From: Cedecea neteri NBRC 105707 = ATCC 33855
GTDB lineage: Bacteria; Pseudomonadota; Gammaproteobacteria; Enterobacterales; Enterobacteriaceae
DNA length: 64,000 bases
Direction: 5' to 3'
Assembly (NCBI RefSeq): GCF_001571265.1
Contig: NZ_BCTL01000042.1
Location: 1 to 64,000, forward strand
In this document: piece by piece, positions 45,303 through 53,920 of the stretch
How the letters are laid out: every line of letters starts with the position of its first letter
Numbering within the stretch: position 1 is the stretch's first letter
Notes under the pieces: generated by a model
What the model was told of the DNA's origin: nothing
Databases searched by the model: none
The model's input: only the letters and a program-made list of their open reading frames with translations
Translations under genes and position numbers: made by a program

Positions 45303-45548
45303 ATGAACAACGAAATCGACCTGAAATATTACGACATCGCAGACGAGTACTCGACGGAATCGGCAAAGCCGGTTGCTGAGGATGAGCGTGATGCCGTGGC
45401 GCGCTATTTCCAGCTGCTGGTCACTCGCCTAATGAACAACGAGGAAATCAGCGAGGAAGCGCAGGGCGAAATGGCCGTTGAGGCTGGCCTTGCCGAACAG
45501 CGTATTGACGAAATCGCCGAGTTCCTGAACCAGTGGGGCAACGAGTAA
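45303..45548 (+). CDS. ymjA: YmjA family protein (DUF2543)
   Basis: 81 residues, the same length as E. coli YmjA and close to it: [26 protein letters not shown] at the start and [14 protein letters not shown] at the end. It is acidic and helical, with no signal peptide. Function is unknown. It has its own start signals (GAGATAACC before ATG) and lies between the efflux operon and the convergent pseudouridine synthase. Confidence 0.92.
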   Translation: MNNEIDLKYYDIADEYSTESAKPVAEDERDAVARYFQLLVTRLMNNEEISEEAQGEMAVEAGLAEQRIDEIAEFLNQWGNE

Positions 45549-45572
45549 TTTCTGCCGCGAAGCGTTTCCCCG

Positions 45573-46271
45573 TCAGAACGGGCTGTCGCAACGGGCAGCC
45601 ATCAGCTCACCGCTGACGGGGTGAACAAAATGCAGTTCGCTGGCATGCAGCATCAGCCGTGGCGCTCGTTCGGTGCCCGGCAACGCCAGCCCGCCATACA
45701 GATCGCAGCCCAGGATCGGGTGCCCCAGATATTGAGCGTGTATGCGTAATTGATGGGTGCGTCCGGTTTCAGGCGCAAGCTGCACCCTCGTTAACGGCTG
45801 CCGGGTGCCACTTTCCAGTTCCCGATAAAACCGCTCGATAACCCGGTAACGTGAACGAGCAGGTTTGCCACTTACGGCGCAAATCGACATCAGCGGAAAC
45901 AGCGCCGGATCTTTGGCAATCGCCGCGTCTATTATCCCTTCATCATTCTCCAGATGCCCGCAAAGCAGCGCGGTATACACCTTGGCAACCGAACGCTGGC
46001 TGAACTGCAGGCAGAGCAAAGCATTAATCGCCTTATTCAACGCAATCACCATCAGCCCGGACGTGCCGAAATCCAGGCGATGCACCAGCGTGCAGCCGGG
46101 GAATATTTTCACCAGCCGGTGATGTACCGAGTCGAGATTCTGCGGATTTTTTCCCGAAAGGCTCAGCAGCCCGCTGGGTTTATTGATTAACGCCAAATGC
46201 TCGTCCTGATAAAGAACGTCTATCTCATCAAAGCAAGGCGGGGCAATAAAAGTATCAATAATCGTAGACAT
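45573..46271 (-). CDS. RluA-family pseudouridine synthase
   Basis: 232 residues from the ATG at 46271; a longer frame from a TTG at 46331 has low-complexity extra residues. The catalytic aspartate lies in VHRLDFGTSGLMVIAL (HRLDxxTSG motif). The second conserved block is ALNKAINALLCLQFSQRSVAKVYTALL, and the end motif ETGRTHQLRIHAQYLGHPILG is complete. It isomerises uridine in tRNA or rRNA. It is similar to E. coli RluA but not close enough for me to assign the same target sites. It is convergent with ymjA. Confidence 0.85.
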   Translation of the reverse strand: MSTIIDTFIAPPCFDEIDVLYQDEHLALINKPSGLLSLSGKNPQNLDSVHHRLVKIFPGCTLVHRLDFGTSGLMVIALNKAINALLCLQFSQRSVAKVYTALLCGHLENDEGIIDAAIAKDPALFPLMSICAVSGKPARSRYRVIERFYRELESGTRQPLTRVQLAPETGRTHQLRIHAQYLGHPILGCDLYGGLALPGTERAPRLMLHASELHFVHPVSGELMAARCDSPF

Positions 46272-46434
46272 CAGGCTGCCCGGCTGGAGAGTGGAGGCGG
46301 ATGATAGCGAATTTACCGAGGCATTGCTCAATTATGACAGCCCATTCAGTCTAATAATTGCTCTACTCATTTGAGGAAGGGATAATTTTTTCACATTCTG
46401 AAAAACGTGAAGCCTGAGCATGGAGCGCTTACTT

Positions 46435-46677
46435 ATGCCTGTCATACTAAGAATTAAAGGGTATAGTTTCTTCTTCTATTCGAATGAAGGAAATCCCCTC
46501 GAGCCGGATCACATTCATGTCCGAAGCTCTGAGGCTGAAGCTAAATTCTGGTTACGCCCTTTCGTTACGCTTGCACGTAATGATGGTTTCAGTTCCAGAC
46601 AAATTACCGAGCTGGAAGGTTACGTTAAACAGCATCGCAAATTATTTACAGAGGCATGGCATGGCTATTTCAGCTAA
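46435..46677 (+). CDS. DUF4160 protein of a DUF4160/DUF2442 pair
   Basis: 80 residues from the ATG at 46435 (GGAG ten bases upstream). The core PVILRIKGYSFFFYSNEGNPLEPDHIHVRSSEAEAKFWL with its DHIHV motif is typical of DUF4160. The gene overlaps the DUF2442 gene by 17 bases. Such pairs recur in bacterial genomes and have been proposed as toxin-antitoxin-like modules, but I know of no established activity. Soluble and cytoplasmic. Confidence 0.8.
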   Translation: MPVILRIKGYSFFFYSNEGNPLEPDHIHVRSSEAEAKFWLRPFVTLARNDGFSSRQITELEGYVKQHRKLFTEAWHGYFS

Positions 46678-46909
46678 ACACCTGAGCTTTGATGATCAAA
46701 AAATGTGGGTTGAACTGAGCGATGGACGCACGTTGGGCGTGCCGCTGGAATGGTTTCCAAAGTTGCTCAATGCAAATCAGGCGCAGCGCGCCGACTATGA
46801 ATTAAGCGCCCGTGGTATTCACTGGGATGCTCTAAACGAAGATATCTCGATTGAAGGGCTGCTCGCAGGTCGCGGTGATGCAACCTTTCGCCCCCATGAC
46901 GCAGCCTGA
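46661..46909 (+). CDS. DUF2442 protein of a DUF4160/DUF2442 pair
   Basis: 82 residues from the ATG at 46661. The frame is open further upstream, but that part is the DUF4160 gene. FDDQKMWVELSDGRTLGVPLEWFPKLLNANQAQRADYEL and GIHWDALNEDISIEGLLAGRG are the DUF2442 core. It is translationally coupled to DUF4160. In the proposed toxin-antitoxin reading, DUF2442 would be the partner or antitoxin. An RNA hairpin is not evident downstream. Confidence 0.8.
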   Translation: MAISAKHLSFDDQKMWVELSDGRTLGVPLEWFPKLLNANQAQRADYELSARGIHWDALNEDISIEGLLAGRGDATFRPHDAA

Positions 46910-46985
46910 AAAGAAATAGAATTCAACTTCATCCGCCGCAAAACTGGGGCCATAAAGGCCCCTGTTTACGGCTTATCTGACGGCG

Positions 46986-48188
46986 CTATTTGCCCTCGCC
47001 GGTAATTTTCTTCACCTCAGCTTCGGTCGCCGCAGGCGCGCCGTTGCCCCAGGAACCACGCACGTAGTTCACCACATCGGTCATCTCTTTATCCGACAAC
47101 ACGCCTTTGTAGCCCGGCATCATGAACGGAATTGTGCCCTGGGTTTGCGGCGTATGCGCCCCGTCGGCGATCACGCGGATCAGCGACGACGGATCTTTTG
47201 CCATCACCGTCGAGTTGCCCACCAGCGAAGGAACGTTAAAGTCGGTGCCCTTCCCGTCCGGGCTGTGGCACGTTGAGCAATAGCGCATGTAGAGGGTTTT
47301 ACCCTCGGACGGCTGAGCAAGCACGGCAGCATTCACCGGCATGGCCACGGGTTTTTGCGGCTTGAAGTTGGCGATATACAGCGCGATAGCTTCCAGGTCT
47401 GCATCCGTCAGGTACTGGGTGCTTTGAGTCACCACTTCGCCCATCGGCCCGGCAATGGCGTGATGCTGGCTTCTGCCTTTGCTCAGCAGATCTTTCACTT
47501 CCTGCGTCGACATATTCATGCCGCGCAGAGAAGGCGCATACCAGCCGTCGATCATTGCCCCGCTCAGAAATTCCGGGCTGGAATCATCATAGCCCTTTTC
47601 CTGCATCGCCATACCGCGCGGCGTATGGCAAGCACCGCAGTGGCCCGGACCCTGTACCAGATAAGCACCGCGTTTGATTTTCTCGGCGTTATCCCCGCGG
47701 GCTTCAACCACCACCCCACCGGATTTTACGTCATCCACGAACAGGCCGTTCCACACGCGCAGAGGCCAGCGGGCAGACAGCAGTAGCGGAATGTCGTTCT
47801 CTTTATTGGCGGTCGCCGCCGGGGCGACGTCCTTCATAAAGTAGTCGTACAGCGCCTTCACGTCCTCATCGGTCATTTTGGCGTAGGAAGGATACGGCAT
47901 CGCCGGGTAAAGGGCGTGGCCATCTTTGGCAATGCCCTGGCGAACCGCCTTCTCGAAATCTTCGTAGCTGTAATCCCCGATACCGTGAGTTTTGTCCGGC
48001 GTGATGTTGGTGGAGTAGATATCCCCCACCGGCGTGGAAAACTTTTTGCCTCCGGCCATCGCCTGGCCGCCGTCTACGGTGTGGCAGGCGACACAGTCTG
48101 ACGCACGCGCCACGTACTCGCCGTGGGAAACGGCAGCATAGCCGCTGGCAGAAAAGAGGATTGAGATAGCCGCTAAAATACGTTTCAT
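46986..48188 (-). CDS. Triheme cytochrome c, electron acceptor of the adjacent dehydrogenase
   Basis: 400 residues from the ATG at 48188, with a signal peptide (KRILAAISILFSASGYAA). Three heme c attachment sites are seen: CVACH (32-36), CGACH (184-188) and CSTCH (304-308), each in a cytochrome c domain. This is the build of the cytochrome subunit of membrane-bound alcohol, gluconate and aldehyde dehydrogenases, which pass electrons to the quinone pool. It lies 7 bases after the flavoprotein gene. Export and the CxxCH sites make it a client of the Ccm system at 23.7-30 kb. Confidence 0.88.
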   Translation of the reverse strand: MKRILAAISILFSASGYAAVSHGEYVARASDCVACHTVDGGQAMAGGKKFSTPVGDIYSTNITPDKTHGIGDYSYEDFEKAVRQGIAKDGHALYPAMPYPSYAKMTDEDVKALYDYFMKDVAPAATANKENDIPLLLSARWPLRVWNGLFVDDVKSGGVVVEARGDNAEKIKRGAYLVQGPGHCGACHTPRGMAMQEKGYDDSSPEFLSGAMIDGWYAPSLRGMNMSTQEVKDLLSKGRSQHHAIAGPMGEVVTQSTQYLTDADLEAIALYIANFKPQKPVAMPVNAAVLAQPSEGKTLYMRYCSTCHSPDGKGTDFNVPSLVGNSTVMAKDPSSLIRVIADGAHTPQTQGTIPFMMPGYKGVLSDKEMTDVVNYVRGSWGNGAPAATEAEVKKITGEGK

Positions 48189-48195
48189 TTTTTGG

Positions 48196-50100
48196 TTACC
48201 CCATCGCCACAAGTTCGTTTACCGCACGCCATGCCTGGTCAATCGCCGCATGAGCATAAGCACTCCAGTCGGAGTCAGAGTTAGCAATCGTGATGCGGCC
48301 TATCGGCTGGCGGGCACGGTTGATAATCTCGGGCATCTTTTCCATATCATCGCTCAGGGAGTTAGCGTAATAGGCATAGCCGTGCGCCCAGCGGTTGACC
48401 GTAATCGCCGCGATATCGCGCTCGTGGTCAAAACCGGTGTGGCCCAGCATCTCCTGCAGCTGAGAGCGAATCATCTGCTCATGGGCTTCAAAAGTGGAGC
48501 CGAGCAGGAACGCACGCCCCCGGCGGAACTGCTCGCGCGGAGACATGTTGCTGCCCGGATAAGTCGGGACGTAAACCATGTGAATACACATCGGGTCATC
48601 CGGCGTCTGCGGGTGATGGTAATCGCCCATACTTACCGGATAGTCGAGCTTCACGCGGCTGTACGGCGCCGCCGGGGAATAGAATTCATGCACGCCGGTG
48701 TTTTTGAAAGCACGCCAGTTGTTGACCACCACGTTGGTGTAGACCAGCGGCGCTTTGACGTTGAGGCGCAGATCTTCTTTTTGCTGCTCCGGCGTCTCCG
48801 GCACGATATACGGGATCATCATGTTGTAGCCCGCCATGATAGCGTTGCGGCTCTTCACGCGGTGCAGCTTGCCGCTCTGGTTGTTGATGTAGCTCACCAC
48901 CACGGCGTTATCAGCATTGGCGGCATTAATCACGCTGCTGTTGAGGCGAATGCGGGTGCCGTTTTCCGGCCTGTCCAGCAGCTCATAGTGCAGCCTGGCG
49001 GTGACGGAATCTTCCATCGTGCTGCCCGGCAGCGCTTCAGGGATCAGCTTGCGAACCATCAGCCGCGTCAGCCCGGCGTTGCCGTCCGGGAAGTGATAGG
49101 TGTAAGGCTCTTCAAGGTCGGCCAGCGCCTCGCCATCCAGCGGCGGTAAACCCATCGCCTCCATGCCCGGCAGCGCACAGGCGCGTGCGTCGCTGCAGCT
49201 TACGCCTTCAATGCCGATGGCAAAGAAGTCGTTGGTGCGCTGCTGGAAGTACATCAGCGCCATTTTGCTTAAGCCGACTTTCTTCTCGAGGAATTCATGG
49301 TAGCTGTGATTATCCAGCCATTCGGTTTTCTGCTCGACCGTCATGCCTTGCAGGTAATCGGCGGGGTTGACGTGAAGATCCAGCAGCGCCTTGCGGTCTG
49401 CTTCACTCAGCGGGAAGTCGTTGATAAAGGCTTCGATGCTGCGGCCATTCAGCCTGTCCGGCGGAATGTCGTCCGACACCGCGCGGCCAGGATCTCCGCT
49501 GACGATTTTGGTTTCGCCGAAGTTCTTTTTGTCGAAGAACACGCCGCGGCTCAGGTTCTGGTTCGGGTAAAAGGTGGCGTCAAAGCTGCTCTTCATGCGC
49601 GTGATGCTAACGCCCAGGGAGTCCATCAGGCCGTGAACGACCGGGCTAAAGTTGCTGTTGGGCGACTGGAAAGACTCGCTGCCACCGTAGCCAAGCAGGG
49701 TTTTGCCGCCGACGTTAAACTGGTTGCGCTTGGCGTGCCCGCCGAAGTCGTCATGGTTATCGAGGATAAGGATTTTTGCCTCCTTCCCCATTTTTTCGCG
49801 CCAGAAGCAGGCTGCCGCCAGGCCGCTGATCCCGCCGCCGACAATCACCAGATCGTACTCTTCTTCTATTGGCAACTTACCGAAGTCGAATTTTTCGTGC
49901 TCACGGCCAAGGGCATGTGCCATTTCGAACGAGCCGGGGTGGTTGCCGCGCAGGCCTGTCAGGCTCGGCGGATAGTAATCTGCATTGATAACGGCGCTGC
50001 CGGGCGCTTTGCCGGTGGCCCTCACCAGTTCCAGAGGCGTTAAACCAGAGACAATTGCAATTGCCATCCCGTTAAGAAAGTCACGTCGGGTAATAGACAT
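48196..50100 (-). CDS. spdH: Spermidine dehydrogenase-like Tat-exported flavoprotein
   Basis: 634 residues. The N-terminus ITRRDFLNGMAIAIVSGL is a twin-arginine signal. VIVGGGISGLAAACFWREK (about 84-102) is the FAD-binding dinucleotide motif, and ILDNHDDFGGHAKRNQF follows with its acidic residue and GGHAKR. I believe this is the SpdH family (spermidine oxidised to 4-aminobutanal and 1,3-diaminopropane). The assignment is supported by the adjacent aminobutyraldehyde-type dehydrogenase and the cytochrome c acceptor. The large substrate domain (about 250-560) has ordinary length. Upstream is a 157-base gap with its own promoter possibilities. Confidence 0.75.
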   Translation of the reverse strand: MSITRRDFLNGMAIAIVSGLTPLELVRATGKAPGSAVINADYYPPSLTGLRGNHPGSFEMAHALGREHEKFDFGKLPIEEEYDLVIVGGGISGLAAACFWREKMGKEAKILILDNHDDFGGHAKRNQFNVGGKTLLGYGGSESFQSPNSNFSPVVHGLMDSLGVSITRMKSSFDATFYPNQNLSRGVFFDKKNFGETKIVSGDPGRAVSDDIPPDRLNGRSIEAFINDFPLSEADRKALLDLHVNPADYLQGMTVEQKTEWLDNHSYHEFLEKKVGLSKMALMYFQQRTNDFFAIGIEGVSCSDARACALPGMEAMGLPPLDGEALADLEEPYTYHFPDGNAGLTRLMVRKLIPEALPGSTMEDSVTARLHYELLDRPENGTRIRLNSSVINAANADNAVVVSYINNQSGKLHRVKSRNAIMAGYNMMIPYIVPETPEQQKEDLRLNVKAPLVYTNVVVNNWRAFKNTGVHEFYSPAAPYSRVKLDYPVSMGDYHHPQTPDDPMCIHMVYVPTYPGSNMSPREQFRRGRAFLLGSTFEAHEQMIRSQLQEMLGHTGFDHERDIAAITVNRWAHGYAYYANSLSDDMEKMPEIINRARQPIGRITIANSDSDWSAYAHAAIDQAWRAVNELVAMG

Positions 50101-50257
50101 AGATAACCTTTTTTATCAGTCTTTTAGACATATTATTCACCAAATGATAACAAACTCCCTGCCGCTTCGCTACGCGATAAGCCTGTTAACGCTGGTGTCA
50201 TTTCTGGTAACGGGGGGCCTGAACGCCGCAGGCCGACCGGCAGCGGCGCGCTGTCAG

Positions 50258-50731
50258 CTATTGGCGCGGCTTCAACTCTTCGTCGAGTTTCTTCGAGTCG
50301 TAGTAGTCGCCCTGCCAGCTGATTTTGCCGTGGCTGACTTTGATGAAGCTCACGCCTTCAAACTTGATCGGGTTGTTCGTCGCCGGGCTGCCGCTCCATT
50401 CACCGCTGTTGGTGCCGCTGAACGTCCAGCGGAAAGCGATAGTGTCTTTGTTGTAAACCGGCTCGCTGGTCATCTGCCAGTGCAGGTCCGGCACCGCTTT
50501 AATAAACGCGCCAATCACCTCTTTCTCGGCTTTTTCTTTCCCTTCAACCGGCGTGCCGACGGCAGCGTCGTAATACACCATGTCGCTGGCAAGGTATTCC
50601 GCCGCCTGCCCGGCTTTGTGGGCATTCCACGCGGCCATATAATTTTTCACGACAGAAAGCGGAGAGCTGTCCGCCAGCGCCAGCGTTGAGAACAGAACCA
50701 GAGACAGCGCAGCAGCATTGACTATTTTCAT
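50258..50731 (-). CDS. SnoaL-like (NTF2-fold) exported protein
   Basis: 157 residues with a signal peptide (KIVNAAALSLVLFSTLALA) and an NTF2-type cone fold: VVKNYMAAWNAHKAGQAAEYLASDMVYYDAAVGTP and later AFRWTFSGTNSGEW, which are SnoaL/polyketide cyclase features. The family includes steroid isomerases and many unknown proteins. Here it is encoded between the aldehyde dehydrogenase (11 bases) and the spermidine dehydrogenase. Its periplasmic location matches the flavoprotein, so a role with the aldehyde product or as a binding protein is an inference. Confidence 0.7.
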   Translation of the reverse strand: MKIVNAAALSLVLFSTLALADSSPLSVVKNYMAAWNAHKAGQAAEYLASDMVYYDAAVGTPVEGKEKAEKEVIGAFIKAVPDLHWQMTSEPVYNKDTIAFRWTFSGTNSGEWSGSPATNNPIKFEGVSFIKVSHGKISWQGDYYDSKKLDEELKPRQ

Positions 50732-50742
50732 CGCCGGGATCC

Positions 50743-52170
50743 TTATTCAGTGATATCGCACATGATGTGTTTGATACGGGTGTATTCGTCGAGCGAATAG
50801 GAGGAGAGATCTTTGCCGTAGCCGGATTTTTTAAAGCCGCCGTGGGGCATTTCCGCACACAGCGGGATGTGGTTGTTGATCCACACGGTGCCAAAATCGA
50901 GGCGGGTGCTGAAGCGCTGCGCCCGGCTGTGGCTGCTGGTCCAGACGCTTGCCGCCAGGCCATATTCCACATCATTGGCTCTGCTGAGCGCCTCTTCTTC
51001 GCTGCTGAAAGACTGGATGGTCATCACCGGGCCAAAGACCTCGTGTTGAATGGCCTCGTCGCGCTGCTTCAGGCCGGAAATAATCGTCGGCTCAAAGTAG
51101 AAGCCGGGGCCTGCGCCCTTTTTACCGCCCGTTTCGATTTTTGCATGAGCCGGAAGCCGCTCAATAAAGCCCGTCACCTGCTCCAGCTGGTTGCGGCTAT
51201 TCAGCGCGCCGTACAGGGCCTGGCTGTCATCCGGTTCGCCGAAGGTGATGGATTTGGTTTTCTGAATCAGCTTTTCGAGGAAGGCGTCATAGGCAGAGGC
51301 TTCCACGATAATGCGCGTGGCCGCGGTGCAGTCCTGCCCGGCATTCGAGAAGCCTGCGGCGGTAATCACCTCCACCGCTTTGTTCATGTCCGCATCGGCA
51401 AACACCACCACCGGCGCTTTGCCGCCTAATTCAAGGTGCGCTTTGGTCAGGTTGGCGGCAGCGGAGGCGGCAACCTGCAGCCCGGCGCGAACGGAGCCGG
51501 TAATCGATACCAGTGAAGCCTCCGGATTGGACACCACCAGCGAGCCGGTATTGGCCTTGCCCAGCACCACGTTGAATGCGCCCTGCGGGAATAAAGGCGC
51601 GGCGATTTCGGCGAGTATCAGGGTGCTGATGGGCGTGGTATCGCTCGGCTTAAGCACCACGGTATTGCCCGCCGCAAGCGCGGGGGCGATTTTCCACACC
51701 GCCATCATAAACGGGTAGTTCCACGGCGTGACCTGCCCGACGATCCCCAGCGGCTCACGGCGAATAGTGGAGGTAAACCCGGCCGCATATTCCCCGGAGG
51801 CTTTCCCTTCAAGGCAGCGAGCCGCGCCAGCGAAGAAGCGGATAGCGTCGCAGGAGGCGGCGATTTCATCGCGCTCGATAAAGTGTTTCAGCTGACCCGT
51901 TTCCTGGCTTTGCACCTCCACAATACGCGCAGCGTTACGTTCAATTTCGTCGGCAAGCTTGAGCAAGGCGCGCTGCCGCTCGGACGGCAGGGAATGTTTC
52001 CAAACGGCAAACGCCGCTTTTGCCGCCGCGTAAGCCTGATTAACTTCTTCCGCGCCGCCGTCAGGCGACTGAGCATAAACCTCGCCGTTGACCGGGCTGA
52101 CCAGATCAAACAGCGTGGCTGGCTGGCCCGCCACATATTGCCCGTTGATAAAATGCTTCAGGGTTTGCAT
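50743..52170 (-). CDS. Aldehyde dehydrogenase, aminobutyraldehyde type
   Basis: 475 residues, NAD(P)-dependent aldehyde dehydrogenase. Catalytic cysteine in NAGQDCTAATR, general-base glutamate in HLELGGKAPVVVF, cofactor loop in ITGSVRAGL, and the oxyanion Asn in VTPWNYPFMMAVWK. It is closely similar to E. coli PatD (gamma-aminobutyraldehyde dehydrogenase; compare RFFAGAARCLNGLAAGEY in PatD with RFFAGAARCLEGKASGEY here). This would turn 4-aminobutanal from spermidine into GABA. It is the first gene of the catabolic operon and divergent from the GntR regulator. Confidence 0.88.
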   Translation of the reverse strand: MQTLKHFINGQYVAGQPATLFDLVSPVNGEVYAQSPDGGAEEVNQAYAAAKAAFAVWKHSLPSERQRALLKLADEIERNAARIVEVQSQETGQLKHFIERDEIAASCDAIRFFAGAARCLEGKASGEYAAGFTSTIRREPLGIVGQVTPWNYPFMMAVWKIAPALAAGNTVVLKPSDTTPISTLILAEIAAPLFPQGAFNVVLGKANTGSLVVSNPEASLVSITGSVRAGLQVAASAAANLTKAHLELGGKAPVVVFADADMNKAVEVITAAGFSNAGQDCTAATRIIVEASAYDAFLEKLIQKTKSITFGEPDDSQALYGALNSRNQLEQVTGFIERLPAHAKIETGGKKGAGPGFYFEPTIISGLKQRDEAIQHEVFGPVMTIQSFSSEEEALSRANDVEYGLAASVWTSSHSRAQRFSTRLDFGTVWINNHIPLCAEMPHGGFKKSGYGKDLSSYSLDEYTRIKHIMCDITE

Positions 52171-52198
52171 CGCCTTCTCCTCAAATTAAACATAAACA

Positions 52199-52212
52199 AT
52201 ATTATGTAATAT
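52199..52212. promoter_or_regulatory. Palindrome between aldehyde dehydrogenase and GntR genes
   Basis: ATATTA-TG-TAATAT is a 14-bp palindrome, 29 bases upstream of the aldehyde dehydrogenase start and inside the divergent spacer. GntR-family dimers bind sites of this size. A looser related sequence, GATACAATGTTATC, occurs upstream of the APC permease (55499-55512). Linking both to the local GntR regulator is an inference. Confidence 0.4.
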
Positions 52213-52406
52213 CTTTTGATTGGCGACTTTTCAATCCGCGCTTGATAGCAACATGATCAACCCCACAATTTAACAATGTTTTTACATGACAACGCCGTGC
52301 AAGACGTGAAAACCGCCGTTTCTGGTAGTCCGTCGATGCCTTTCTTAAAGGCCCGGGCTGTGCTATCAATAACCGTTGATTCAGGGAATTTTAATCAGAG
52401 AGCACT

Positions 52407-53126
52407 ATGATTACTCACGCAGTAATATTCGCACCTATAGGACAGGCAAGTCGATCCGATCAAATTGTGCAGCGGCTTTCAAATGCAATTATTACTGGTT
52501 TGCTCGAGGCAAATGAACAGCTTCCTAATGAGGCCGACCTTGCCAAAATGATGGGCGTTTCCCACATAACAATACGCGAAGCCCTAAATACACTGCGGGC
52601 GAATAATTTAATCCACACCGTTCGTGGGCGAAATGGCGGCAGCTTTGTTTGCGAAAATAGCGGCGAATTTCAGACCCCGCTTTACCCTTTTAAGGCCATC
52701 AGCTCAGACTATATTTCAGACCTCGGCGAAATGCATTGCGCCATAATTAGCCACAGCGCAAAGCTTGCCTCCAGGCGCATGACCAGCGCGGATATCACCC
52801 GGCTGCGGGAGTTTGTTGAAGCGCTGAAATCTGCCAGCACGCCAGAGCTAAAAACCCAGGCGGATATGCGCTGCCTGCTGGCTCTTTCCGCCAGTTCGCA
52901 GTCAGCAAGGCTCGCCAACCAGGAGCTGTTGCTGCAGGCCGAGTGGGCTTCGCTGGTGGCCATTCTTTACCGTGATGAAGCGATTCATCGGGAAGTGATT
53001 GATGTTTATACCGAATTGATCGCCGCGCTGGAAACGCATCACGAGCAGGAGGCGGTGCGGCTTGCCACGCAGCTAATCGACACTTTCACCTTCTATCTCA
53101 TTGAAAGAAAATTAAAATATAAATAA
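52407..53126 (+). CDS. GntR/FadR-family transcriptional regulator of the polyamine cluster
   Basis: 239 residues. The N-terminal winged helix is typical (RSDQIVQRLSNAIITGLLEANEQLPNEADLAKMMGVSHITIREALNTLRANNLIHTVRGRNGGSFV, about 15-82). The C-terminal helical domain (about 105-230) is the FCD ligand domain in a divergent form: its metal-binding histidines are not obvious. It should control the divergent dehydrogenase operon. A 27-base gap separates it from the Cache gene, so they form one operon. Confidence 0.87.
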   Translation: MITHAVIFAPIGQASRSDQIVQRLSNAIITGLLEANEQLPNEADLAKMMGVSHITIREALNTLRANNLIHTVRGRNGGSFVCENSGEFQTPLYPFKAISSDYISDLGEMHCAIISHSAKLASRRMTSADITRLREFVEALKSASTPELKTQADMRCLLALSASSQSARLANQELLLQAEWASLVAILYRDEAIHREVIDVYTELIAALETHHEQEAVRLATQLIDTFTFYLIERKLKYK

Positions 53127-53153
53127 AACCGACACAACAACACGGGCATCGCC

Positions 53154-53861
53154 ATGAATGTACCTGCAAGCCTCATCCCTTTTACCCGTAAGATTGACGA
53201 CATTATTTCCACCACCATTAAGGCAACCGTAGCGCTGGCCGGGCAGGTTGAGTCCACGCTGGCGGCGTTTCACGGCGACGATCATAAGCTGCTGCTGGAT
53301 CCCGCGGTAAAACGCGCCATTCAGGAACAGATCAAAGAGACGCTGAACGAGACGCCTTACTGCTCAGGCTCTGGCTTTGCCAGCCACATTGCTGGCAGCA
53401 CGGAGGAAAAAGAGTACTGGTTGCTGGAATGGTGGTACAAAAAAGCCGACGGCGTGAAAAAGGTGAATCTCGACCTGGACCAGGCCACCCAACAGCGGCT
53501 GGATTTCAGGACCTTTGAGTGGTTTAAAGATGCTCAGGAAAACGGCCAGGCCTATATTCACGGCCCTTATGTCGACTACGTTTGTAATACGTCTTATACC
53601 TTAACGTCGGCAATGCCGGTTTATTTTCATCAGCGTTTCATCGGCGTGGCGGCAATTGATGTGCTGGTCAGCGAAGTTGAGGAAGAATTACTTCCGCTGT
53701 TCAATAACCACAAAGTTGTGCTGACTAATTTAGATAAGAGGATTATTTTCTCTTCTTATCCTAAATACCGCGTCGGTGAATTACTGAATACCGCCGAGGC
53801 GGTTGAAGTCTATAACACGGAATACTGCACGTTATATGAGCTGATTAAAAAAGGGGCATAA
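53154..53861 (+). CDS. Stand-alone Cache (PDC) sensor-domain protein
   Basis: 235 residues, a single Cache-type domain without transmembrane helices, signal peptide or output domain. The hallmark block is FRTFEWFKDAQENGQAYIHGPYVDYVCNTSYTLTSAMPVY then FIGVAAIDVLVSEVEEELL, which contains the Trp, Tyr and Asp pocket residues found in dCache amine/amino-acid sensors. It is co-transcribed with the GntR regulator, so it may sense or buffer the substrate and pass the signal by protein contact. No enzyme motif seen. Confidence 0.75.
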   Translation: MNVPASLIPFTRKIDDIISTTIKATVALAGQVESTLAAFHGDDHKLLLDPAVKRAIQEQIKETLNETPYCSGSGFASHIAGSTEEKEYWLLEWWYKKADGVKKVNLDLDQATQQRLDFRTFEWFKDAQENGQAYIHGPYVDYVCNTSYTLTSAMPVYFHQRFIGVAAIDVLVSEVEEELLPLFNNHKVVLTNLDKRIIFSSYPKYRVGELLNTAEAVEVYNTEYCTLYELIKKGA

Positions 53862-53895
53862 GCCCCTTAAATAATGTGGACAAAAGCATACAGAA

Positions 53896-53919
53896 AAAAA
53901 GGGCCATAAGGCCCTTTTT
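53896..53919. terminator. Bidirectional terminator between Cache and permease genes
   Basis: AAAAAGGGCC (53896-53905) and GGCCCTTTTT (53910-53919) form a 10-bp stem with an ATAA loop. It separates convergent genes and has A- and T-runs on either side. Confidence 0.85.
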
Positions 53920-53920
53920 A

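Noticed and set aside
49297-50043. 248-codon plus-strand frame opposite the spermidine dehydrogenase gene
   Set aside because: Antisense shadow of the flavoprotein; the Tat signal and FAD motif are on the minus strand.
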